Position numbers and translations under genes: made by a program. A DNA stretch of 41,291 nucleotides, from positions 1 to 41,291 of the forward strand of contig JAUHZF010000032.1 of the NCBI GenBank assembly GCA_030426145.1, written 5' to 3'. The DNA is from Polyangia bacterium (GTDB taxonomy: Bacteria > Myxococcota_A > Polyangia > Polyangiales > Polyangiaceae). The notes under the pieces are model-generated. The model saw nothing but the letters and a program-made list of their open reading frames with translations, searched no databases and was not told the origin of the DNA. How positions within the stretch are numbered: the stretch's first letter is position 1; each line of letters starts with the position of its first letter. Of the stretch, positions 32,237 through 38,679 are shown in pieces.

Positions 32237-33412
32237 ATGAAGAGCTCGGCGAATCGACGTTCCTCTACATCCACCGACGACGGTGGGAATGTCATACGCC
32301 CGCTTGCGTTCCAGCGGAGCGACGCCGCTCTCATCCGCGACTTGCGTGGCGGTAGGCCGGACGCCATCGAGCAGATCTATGCGCGCTACGTTCACGAGGT
32401 CGCCCGCCTCATGGTCGCGCTGCTCGGACCACGGGCGGGTTTGGCCGACGCCATCGCCGAGGTCTTCGAGCGCCTCGTACGCGAGGCGCGGCGCCGCGAC
32501 CCCGGTGCGCTCTCGCCCAAGCTGCTTCGTCTCGGCGTGCGTGTCGCGCGCCACAAGGCGCGTCGTCCGCCGTGGTGGCGTCTGCGACGCGGTGTCGGCC
32601 GTGAGGTCGAGCGCGCCGACATCTCCCGCGTGCACCGCAAGCTGTACCAGGGGCTGGCGACCCTCGACGACGATGGCCGCGTCATCTTCGCCCTCCACTT
32701 CGTGGCGGGGCACCCGGCTCAGGTCGTCGCGTCCGCGGTGGGACTCTCGCTCACGGCCGTGCGGCGTCGTCTCGAGAAGGCGCAGAGCACCTTCGACCTC
32801 GGCCGCCACGCCGCCGAGGTCGGCCCCGAGATCGCCGCCGAGCAGATCGAGTGGCTCGATCGGAGCGACGTCGTCGTCCGCGCGCGTGAGCGGCTCTTGT
32901 CGCCGCCCGCTCCCCGTCGGGTCGACACGATGGTGGTGGTCCTCATCATCGCCGTCGCGGCGACCCTGCTCACGCTGTGGCCCAGCAACCCGAGCCCGCT
33001 CGACTTCCGGGTGGGGAAAGACACGCCGGGCGCCGTGCGGGCGTGGCTCACCGCACCTGCCGGTGAGCAGCTTCCCCTGCGCTTCGAGGATGGTGGCGAG
33101 ATTCGTTTGGTCGACGGCGCACGCGCACGCGTCATGCGCGCCGATCGCGAGCGGGGCGAGCTGGTGGTCGAGCGCGGGACGATCCACGTCGAAGCCTCGG
33201 GTGCGGCGCGATGGATCTACGTGGTCGGTCCTTTCGACTTGCTCGCCCACGGCACGAGGTTCGAGGCCCGCTGGCTACCGTCCGCGGAGCGGCTCGACAT
33301 CGTGGTGGCCCAGGGCGAAGTGAGGGTCTCGGGCCCCGACCTCGATGAGCGTGTGGTGGGTACCGGTGAGTCCCTCGCCGTGCACGCCACCGACGGCGTG
33401 CTTCCCCCCTGA
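32237..33412 (+). CDS. ECF sigma factor - transmembrane - FecR fusion protein
   Basis: 391 residues in one open frame. Residues 20-185 are an ECF sigma factor: VIRPLAFQ lead-in, ALIRDLRGGRPDAIEQIYAR (region 2.1), ADAIAEVFERLVREAR (region 2.2), then region 4 YQGLATLDDDGRVIFALHFV and QVVASAVGLSLTAVRRRL. A linker leads to one transmembrane helix (232-248, MVVVLIIAVAATLLTLW) with Arg on its cytoplasmic side, then a FecR-like domain (about 265-385: LRFEDGGEIRLVDGARARV, LVVERGTIHVEASG, FDLLAHGTRFEARW, DIVVAQGEVRVSG). Domain order and sequence match the separate sigma (21709) and FecR (22362) genes. The sigma part would be held at the inner membrane, so release by proteolysis or action in place must be invoked. 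The stop overlaps the next ATG (TGATG). Confidence 0.9.
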   Translation: MKSSANRRSSTSTDDGGNVIRPLAFQRSDAALIRDLRGGRPDAIEQIYARYVHEVARLMVALLGPRAGLADAIAEVFERLVREARRRDPGALSPKLLRLGVRVARHKARRPPWWRLRRGVGREVERADISRVHRKLYQGLATLDDDGRVIFALHFVAGHPAQVVASAVGLSLTAVRRRLEKAQSTFDLGRHAAEVGPEIAAEQIEWLDRSDVVVRARERLLSPPAPRRVDTMVVVLIIAVAATLLTLWPSNPSPLDFRVGKDTPGAVRAWLTAPAGEQLPLRFEDGGEIRLVDGARARVMRADRERGELVVERGTIHVEASGAARWIYVVGPFDLLAHGTRFEARWLPSAERLDIVVAQGEVRVSGPDLDERVVGTGESLAVHATDGVLPP

Positions 33413-34686
33413 TGTCGGACTGGGCCGACTTCGACCCCATGGCCGTGCCGCTCCCCAGCGGGACCCTGGTCTCCACGCGGCACGCCCACGAGGGGCTCCC
33501 CCAAGGCGCGGTGGGCCGAGTGGTCGGCAGCCAGGGATCCACGGTGACCCTCCGACTGGCCGACGGCCGAAGTGTCGATCTTCCGCGGACGGAGGTGGTG
33601 CCGACCAAGCTCGCGGAGGCGCGCTATGCCGTACGACGGGCCGAGGCCTGGTCGGCGCTGCGGCCGACCGCCATCGTGGAGACCGTGGTCGGCTCGCGTG
33701 CGTGGGGCCTCGCCGAAGCAGACTCCGACGTCGATCGACGCGGCGTCTTCGTCTTGCCCACACCGTGGACGGCGGGCCTCGTCTCGCCCCCGTCGGAGCT
33801 GGTCAGCCTCGACGGCAGCGAGACGTTCTGGGAGCTGAGCAAGGCCGTGCGGCAGGCTCTGCGCGCCGACCCCAATACCCTGGAGACCCTCTTCTTGCCC
33901 GACGCCCGCGCCCTCGACCCGATGGGTGAGCAGCTGCTCGGCATTCGCTCCGCCTTCGTATCGAAAGCCATCTACGGGAGCTTCGGACGCTATGCGCTCT
34001 CGCAGCTCAAGAAGCTCCAGCAGGCGATGCGACTGAGCGACCACCGCGGCCAGGTTCTCGCGTGGCTTCGGGCGGCGCCAGCGATGACCCTCGACGAATG
34101 CGCGGCGCGACTCGAGGTCGAGGCGGCCATCGAAGCGGCGAGCCCCAAAGCGCGACGACGGCGCGCCAAGGACTACATCAAGCAGCTCTACGCCAGCCTC
34201 TACGATCGAGGACAGCTCGAGGCGCGAAGCTTCTCGGCCCTGCGGGCCTGGGCCACCGACGGCGGGCAGCTCGAAGACACGCCGCGCCACCTGCGACCCA
34301 AGAATGCCTACAACCTGCTCCGGCTCCTCGCGACCGCGACGCACTGGCTCGAGACGGGAGAGCCGCGCTTCGTGCTGCCGGCGCTGCGTCCTCGGTTGAT
34401 GGCGATCAAACGAGGCGAGGTGCCGCTCGAAGAGGTGGTGGCGGAGGCGCAGGCCATGGTCCCGGCGCTCGACGCGGCGCGGGCTCGAAGCCCGCTTCCC
34501 GAGAGCCCCGACGTCAAGCGCGCCGACGAGGGGCTGCGTGCCATTCGCCTCGAGGCTGCGCGGCGGTGGGTCGCGGGTAACCCCGGGCCCTGGGGCAGTG
34601 ATGCACCGACCTGCCCCACGCCCGAGCCTGGTGACCGGGCCGTCCTCGACAGCGGCGACCCCGCGGGGCAGGCTCACGTCCCATGA
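33412..34686 (+). CDS. RlaP/COG3541-type nucleotidyltransferase with N-terminal beta domain
   Basis: 424 residues. Residues 12-65 (PSGTLVSTRHAHEGLPQGAV ... VTLRLADGRSVDLPRTEV) look like a small SH3/KOW-type beta barrel. The nucleotidyltransferase core follows: IVETVVGSRAWGLAEADSDV with the GS motif at 94-95 and catalytic DxD at Asp106/Asp108, as in DNA polymerase beta superfamily proteins of the PF10127 (RlaP, predicted RNA-repair) group. The helical C-terminal half (ALSQLKKLQQAMRL, RRRAKDYIKQLYASLYDRGQ, KNAYNLLRLLATATHWLETG) fits that family. No signal peptide. The start overlaps the sigma-FecR stop by one base and the end overlaps the next gene by four, so the three genes are tightly coupled. 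Reaction unproven. Confidence 0.78.
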   Translation: MSDWADFDPMAVPLPSGTLVSTRHAHEGLPQGAVGRVVGSQGSTVTLRLADGRSVDLPRTEVVPTKLAEARYAVRRAEAWSALRPTAIVETVVGSRAWGLAEADSDVDRRGVFVLPTPWTAGLVSPPSELVSLDGSETFWELSKAVRQALRADPNTLETLFLPDARALDPMGEQLLGIRSAFVSKAIYGSFGRYALSQLKKLQQAMRLSDHRGQVLAWLRAAPAMTLDECAARLEVEAAIEAASPKARRRRAKDYIKQLYASLYDRGQLEARSFSALRAWATDGGQLEDTPRHLRPKNAYNLLRLLATATHWLETGEPRFVLPALRPRLMAIKRGEVPLEEVVAEAQAMVPALDAARARSPLPESPDVKRADEGLRAIRLEAARRWVAGNPGPWGSDAPTCPTPEPGDRAVLDSGDPAGQAHVP

Positions 34687-35459
34687 CCGACGTGCTCGAG
34701 CCCGTTGCGCGCGCAGCCGCCGACTCCATCCTCGACCGTGAGTCGGACCAGCGCGACCACCTCGTCGTGGCCTTGAGCGGCGCCCACGCCTACGGCTTTC
34801 CTTCGCCTGACAGTGACCTCGACCTGAAGGCCGTGCACATCGCACCGAGCGAACACTTTCTGGGTCTCACCAAGCCCGAGCGTGAAGCCAACTTCATCGA
34901 GCTCGTGGGCGAGGTGGAGGTCGACTACACCAGCAACGAGCTCGGCGGCGTGGTGCAAGGCCTGCTCGACGGCAACGGCAACTACCTCGAGCGCGTGCTG
35001 GGCGCGTATTCGCTGCGTCGGGATCCGCTCTGTGATGAACTGGCCGAGCTCGCGACGGCAGCCATCTCGCGACGCTATCTGCGGCACTATCGCGGGTTCG
35101 CGCTCAATCAACTCGCCCGCGTTCAACGTTCCGAGCGTCCGGCTGCGAAACAAGTTCTCTACGTTCTGCGCACCGCACTCACTGGTACCCACCTTCTCCG
35201 TACAGGTGAGCTCGTGGTCGACGTCACGCTGCTCCTCGACGACTACGGCTACGGCGACGCGCGCGAGCTGGTGGAAGCCAAGCGTAAGGGCGAACGCATG
35301 CTGCTCGAGCGCAACGTCAAAGCCGCCTGGCTCGATCGCCTCGACGCCGTCATCGAGGGTCTGGATGAGGCCGAATCGAGCTCACCGCTTCCCTCCGAGG
35401 CCGACGCAGCGCCGCTCGATGCCTGGCTGGTGCAGACGCGTCGCGCGCGATTGGCGTGA
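34683..35459 (+). CDS. RlaP/COG3541-type nucleotidyltransferase, second copy
   Basis: 258 residues, the usual length of the family. The core is VVALSGAHAYGFPSPDSDLD with the SG motif at 32-33 and DxD at Asp45/Asp47, followed by LKAVHIAPSEHFLGL. The helical part has ISRRYLRHYRGFALNQLARV and KQVLYVLRTALTGTHLLRTG, parallel to the helices of the upstream copy. It lacks the N-terminal beta domain, so the two differ in substrate contacts. ATGA overlap at 34683. Predicted to transfer nucleotides to RNA ends or a protein; family members are linked with RNA repair but most are uncharacterised. No RNA ligase or RtcB gene is in the window. Confidence 0.8.
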   Translation: MTDVLEPVARAAADSILDRESDQRDHLVVALSGAHAYGFPSPDSDLDLKAVHIAPSEHFLGLTKPEREANFIELVGEVEVDYTSNELGGVVQGLLDGNGNYLERVLGAYSLRRDPLCDELAELATAAISRRYLRHYRGFALNQLARVQRSERPAAKQVLYVLRTALTGTHLLRTGELVVDVTLLLDDYGYGDARELVEAKRKGERMLLERNVKAAWLDRLDAVIEGLDEAESSSPLPSEADAAPLDAWLVQTRRARLA

Positions 35460-35507
35460 CGTCCCAGGGGTGTCACACGGGTGACGGATCGTCAGTCGGG
35501 GCACGCT

Positions 35508-35538
35508 CGAGGCGCGCATGCACGCACGCGACGCCTCG
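35508..35538. repeat. 7-bp inverted repeat after the nucleotidyltransferase operon
   Basis: CGAGGCG (35508-35514) and CGCCTCG (35532-35538) with a 17-nt loop, preceded by a smaller GTCAC-ACGG-GTGAC hairpin (35472-35485). No U-tract. A factor-dependent terminator or operator is possible. Confidence 0.3.
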
Positions 35539-35604
35539 GATCGGCCTCTGAGAGGCGTTTGGGCCCGAGCGTGGGCGGCATTGCGATTGCATCTTCATTG
35601 AAGT

Positions 35605-35958
35605 GTGAGGTGGATCAAAGCAGTGGTTCTGGGGGGAGGGATGCTGCTTGGATGTGGCTCCGACGTCGTCATCGAAGATGAAGACCCCGGGTTCGGCGGT
35701 GCCGACGCCGCGCGCGGCCGACAGCGCAGCACCGGGAGCAGTGGCCACGGTGACACCGGCAGCAGTGGTCAGTCGCCGCCCTGCATCCGCTGCGGCGACG
35801 GCGATTGCGGTTGGTGTGCGCACGAGGGAGGTGATGTCGCCTATCGGTGCGCGCTCGACGTCTCGCCTCGCTCGGACATGACCTGCGACGCCACGGGGAA
35901 TCTCTTCGTCGACCCCGGCTCGGGAGCGCACTACGTCTGTTACCGATGCTTCGACTGA
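35605..35958 (+). CDS. Small Cys-rich lipoprotein
   Basis: 117 residues from GTG 35605. Signal peptide MRWIKAVVLGGGMLLGC with lipobox LLGC, acidic then Gly/Ser tether (GSSGHGDTGSSGQ), and a 50-residue Cys-rich module (PPCIRCGDGDCGWCAHEGG ... RCALDV ... DMTCDAT ... YVCYRCFD). The CxxC pairs suggest a metal-bound or disulfide-rich knuckle. Overlaps the next gene by 13 bases, so the two are coupled. No SD is obvious. Confidence 0.65.
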   Translation: MRWIKAVVLGGGMLLGCGSDVVIEDEDPGFGGADAARGRQRSTGSSGHGDTGSSGQSPPCIRCGDGDCGWCAHEGGDVAYRCALDVSPRSDMTCDATGNLFVDPGSGAHYVCYRCFD

Positions 35959-36188
35959 GCGCTGCGCTGCTGATCCTCACCATCACGGGCTGCGCCGGGG
36001 ATGACGGCTACAGCGCCGAAGAGGCCGAGACGCTCTGCCGGCTCCGGTTCGACCAGGCCGAGGCGCGTGGGCTCAGCTGCGTCGAACGCCCACAGTTCCT
36101 CGACGAGTGCGAGCAGTGCTTCATGGACTGCCAAGAGTGCGTCGCAGAGTTCAACACCTGCCCCCCCATCATCACCTTCTGCGAGTAG
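35946..36188 (+). CDS. Small Cys-rich lipoprotein
   Basis: 80 residues from ATG 35946, inside the end of the preceding gene. Signal MLRLSAALLILTITGC with lipobox TITGC, then a helix-like segment (SAEEAETLCRLRFDQAEARG) and a Cys-rich end (LDECEQCFMDCQECVAEFNTC). A compact exported disulfide-rich protein; function unknown. Coupled to the preceding Cys-rich lipoprotein. Confidence 0.65.
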   Translation: MLRLSAALLILTITGCAGDDGYSAEEAETLCRLRFDQAEARGLSCVERPQFLDECEQCFMDCQECVAEFNTCPPIITFCE

Positions 36189-36265
36189 TCGACGGTCGGG
36201 CTCTTGCTCCTGTCGACGGGGATCTGCCCTGGATTCTCCGGATGGCGCCAACCCGCCCCCGGTCG

Positions 36266-36274
36266 TGCTAGGGT
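36266..36274 (+). promoter_or_regulatory. Extended -10 promoter
   Basis: TGC followed by TAGGGT (36269-36274). It lies 8 nt before an in-frame ATG (36283) and 62 nt before the preferred TTG start (36337). Confidence 0.45.
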
Positions 36275-36336
36275 CCGCCCAGATGAGGGTTCAGGTACGA
36301 CACCGGCCCTCGGAACATCGCGTTGAGGAGGCCCCC

Positions 36337-37182
36337 TTGAAGGCTAAGCTGGTTCGTTGGACTTCGTTCGCATTCGCCGCGCTCGCGCTGGCTGGTTGTC
36401 CCGAAAAAGAGGACGACAGCGACGAGCCCAAAAAGGACAAGAAAGAGCAGAAGGACGAGGACGAGAAGCCGGAACCGGCTCCCGATCCCGCTCCCCCCGA
36501 GCCCACCAAGCTCACGCCCGACAACAGCACCCCTGGCATCGAAGCCAAGGTGAAGGCAGAGCTCGACAACCGTGAGGACGGTGCCACCGGCACGGCCCTC
36601 AGCATCGCTGGCGGCAAGGCCACGTTCCAGCTTCCGACGGGCTTCACGTCCAAGAAGAACGGCAACTTCGACCACGCCCAGACCGCGGACGGCAAGGCTC
36701 ACTTCGCCGCGACGCAGAACTCGGGCGACAGCAACAAGCTGGTCGAAGAGGGCACCAAGGCGCTCGGCCTCACCGAGTGCAACTGGGGCGCAGCCGAGTC
36801 GGTCACCGTGGGCAAGGACAAGGTCCCGGCCACGGCCCAGGACGGCGTCTGCAAGAAGGGCAGCGACAGCGTGAAGACCTTCCAGGTCATCTACTCGGGC
36901 GACGCCAACACGGTCGCCATCGGGGCCTGGATGGACGGCGGCAAGTCGAACGACGTCTTCGCCATCGCCCGCTCCATCGTGCCCGTGAAGGGTGGCGGCG
37001 GCCCGAGCATGGCCGCTTGCTGCGCGGCGCTGAAGCAGAATGCCGCTTCGGCTCCTCCGCAGTTCAAGGGCGCCTACCTCGCGGCTGCAGGTGTTTGCCA
37101 GTCCGCCATGACCAATCCGCAGGTTCGCTCGATGATCCGCGGTGCGCTCGGTGGTGCGTCGATGCCCGCCGCCTGCCGCTGA
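36337..37182 (+). CDS. Lipoprotein with charged tether
   Basis: 281 residues from TTG 36337, which has GAGGAGG 5 nt upstream and gives a compact signal (MKAKLVRWTSFAFAALALAG, lipobox LAGC). An in-frame ATG at 36283, 8 nt after a -10 box, would add 18 residues. The tether is very rich in Lys/Asp/Glu, then Pro (EKEDDSDEPKKDKKEQKDED, PEPAPDPAPPEP), unlike the Gly/Ser/Thr tethers of the other lipoproteins. The mature domain has a Gly-rich beta part (DGKAHFAATQNSGDSNKLVE) and a C-terminal helical segment with CCAAL and two more Cys. No known fold. Followed by the strongest terminator in the window. Confidence 0.75.
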   Translation: MKAKLVRWTSFAFAALALAGCPEKEDDSDEPKKDKKEQKDEDEKPEPAPDPAPPEPTKLTPDNSTPGIEAKVKAELDNREDGATGTALSIAGGKATFQLPTGFTSKKNGNFDHAQTADGKAHFAATQNSGDSNKLVEEGTKALGLTECNWGAAESVTVGKDKVPATAQDGVCKKGSDSVKTFQVIYSGDANTVAIGAWMDGGKSNDVFAIARSIVPVKGGGGPSMAACCAALKQNAASAPPQFKGAYLAAAGVCQSAMTNPQVRSMIRGALGGASMPAACR

Positions 37183-37202
37183 TCCTCAGCGTCGAGGCCT
37201 AG

Positions 37203-37240
37203 AGGGCGCGCTCAGCTACTGAGCGCGCCCTTCGTCTTTG
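37203..37240 (+). terminator. Intrinsic terminator, 13-bp perfect stem
   Basis: AGGGCGCGCTCAG (37203-37215), loop CTA, CTGAGCGCGCCCT (37219-37231), then TTCGTCTTT. The loop bases are the stop codon (TAG on the minus strand) of the convergent Smr gene, so the hairpin is partly inside that coding sequence. Confidence 0.85.
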
Positions 37241-37599
37241 GGGCGCAGCTCCACGAGCTGGGCTCCCCATCCGCCTCGGTGGGCCGGGGCGTCGCCGAAG
37301 GCGACGACGTCTGGGTGCGCAGCCAAGAGCTCGCGCACCCGTGCTCGTTGCACGCCCTTGCCTTTGCCGTGCACGAGCCGCACCTGGCGCATCCCCGCCT
37401 CGAGCGCGGCCTCGAGGTAGCTCTCGACCACGTCGGGGATCTCCTTCGGCTGAAATCCGTGCAGGTCGATCTCGTCCTCGAGCGGGACCACCCCCGGCTC
37501 GATCTCGAGCGGGGCGCGCTTTGGGGGCGGGCGACGCTGTGCCAAGAAAGCCAGCCCCACCAAGATCGCAAAAACGACGACGAGCAGGGTCGGCGACAT
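37216..37599 (-). CDS. Membrane-anchored Smr-domain protein
   Basis: 127 residues. N-terminal transmembrane helix (4-20, TLLVVVFAILVGLAFLA), a Pro/Arg-rich linker, then a Smr domain (43-118) with the family motifs DLHG (45-48), the VVESYLEAALEAGMRQVRLV helix-strand, HGKG (77-80) and GGWGAQLVEL (109-118). Smr domains (as in MutS2 C-termini) bind and can nick DNA or RNA, and some are ribosome-linked endonucleases. A membrane-tethered version is unusual. ATG 37599 has GAGGGG close upstream and lies 10 bases after the CAP-domain gene, so the two are one operon. Its stop codon forms the loop of the terminator above. Confidence 0.85.
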   Translation of the reverse strand: MSPTLLVVVFAILVGLAFLAQRRPPPKRAPLEIEPGVVPLEDEIDLHGFQPKEIPDVVESYLEAALEAGMRQVRLVHGKGKGVQRARVRELLAAHPDVVAFGDAPAHRGGWGAQLVELRPKDEGRAQ

Positions 37600-37609
37600 G
37601 CCCCTCGCG

Positions 37610-38605
37610 CTACTCGCAGGTGACCATGCGCACCTGGTAGCTGATCGGCGTATCGATGTCGGTGACGCTCACCTCGTAGGTGCTGCCCGCCTTGCTGGTC
37701 CAGCCTTGGGGCGTGAGCTTGATCGCGTAGCGCGAGCCGTAGTTTCGCAGGAGCACGTCGACGGTGACGGGGACCTCGACGCCATCCTCGGTGACGGTGA
37801 CGGTGCCCCCCTCGAGGTTGATGTCCTGGCTCTGAATCGTCCACCCCGTGTCGTCGACGGAGGCGAACGAAGCCGTCATCGCCTCGATGGGCCACGCGCC
37901 TTCGGAGGGAAAGGCGGTCCACTCGCGGTTGCCGTTGCCGTTGCCGCCGATCACCCACATGCACGAGTAGCCATCGGTCGAGCCCAGCCCCACGGGGCCG
38001 AGGCTGTTGTTGAGGATCCATCGCCGGTGCCCGATGGTCGTCGCATTGCCCGGGTCGGCCATGTAGAGGTCGACGGCCTGTACGCCGGGCGTGGTGGCGA
38101 TGTTGCTCTTGCCCGCGGCCTCGTGCCCATCCGCATTCCAGCAGGTCCACCCCATGGGCGGCTCGTGATCGAGGTCGTTGTTCGCGTGCATCATCAGAGC
38201 GCACTCTTGCGCCTTGGCGTTGCGGGTGGCGTCGTGGCTGACCTCGGGCAGGTCGCTGAGCCAGCGGTAGAGGTTGATGAGCTTGAGCGCATTGTCTCGC
38301 CCTACCATCGACGTGTCGCCAGCCATGCAGCCGGCGAGCGCCCCCGACCAGGTGCCCTCGCTCATGTCGACGCGGTCCGCATTCCAACGCGCGCAGACTT
38401 CGACCGCCTCGGCGTCGCCGCCCTGACCTGCGCCGCCGCTGCCGCTCGTGCTCGTCGTCGACGCGCCGCCAGATCCGGACGGGCCGGACGTCGTTCCGCC
38501 GCTACCCGTCGTGCTGCCGCCGTCGTCTTCGACGTTGGTGTCGTCGCTGCCACAAGCGACGAGCACCACGACCAACCCCACGCATGCCCAAGCCCGTACC
38601 CTCAT
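37610..38605 (-). CDS. CAP-domain (SCP/PR-1-like) lipoprotein
   Basis: 331 residues from ATG 38605. Signal MRVRAWACVGLVVVLVAC, acidic then Gly/Ser/Thr tether (to about 80), then a CAP-like domain: NALKLINLYRWLSDLPEVSH, AQECALMMHANNDLDHEPP, WTCWNADGHEAAGKSNIA, AVDLYMADPGNATTIGHRRW. The His/Glu positions (HEPP, GHEA) are in the right order for the CAP cavity, and the GHRRWIL and GYSCMWV segments are typical of bacterial members. Bacterial CAP proteins are secreted and their activity is mostly unknown. TATCCT (38612-38617, minus) lies 6 nt before the ATG. Followed by the Smr gene. Confidence 0.82.
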   Translation of the reverse strand: MRVRAWACVGLVVVLVACGSDDTNVEDDGGSTTGSGGTTSGPSGSGGASTTSTSGSGGAGQGGDAEAVEVCARWNADRVDMSEGTWSGALAGCMAGDTSMVGRDNALKLINLYRWLSDLPEVSHDATRNAKAQECALMMHANNDLDHEPPMGWTCWNADGHEAAGKSNIATTPGVQAVDLYMADPGNATTIGHRRWILNNSLGPVGLGSTDGYSCMWVIGGNGNGNREWTAFPSEGAWPIEAMTASFASVDDTGWTIQSQDINLEGGTVTVTEDGVEVPVTVDVLLRNYGSRYAIKLTPQGWTSKAGSTYEVSVTDIDTPISYQVRMVTCE

Positions 38606-38611
38606 TCTCAC

Positions 38612-38617
38612 AGGATA
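38612..38617 (-). promoter_or_regulatory. Putative -10 element, leaderless promoter
   Basis: TATCCT on the minus strand, 6 nt before the ATG at 38605, so transcription is expected to begin at the A of the start codon. No SD. Confidence 0.45.
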
Positions 38618-38679
38618 CACGAGCTGCCGAGCCGAAGGATCGATGGCGGGGTTTCCCACGGGGGGGCCAGGAGCCTACG

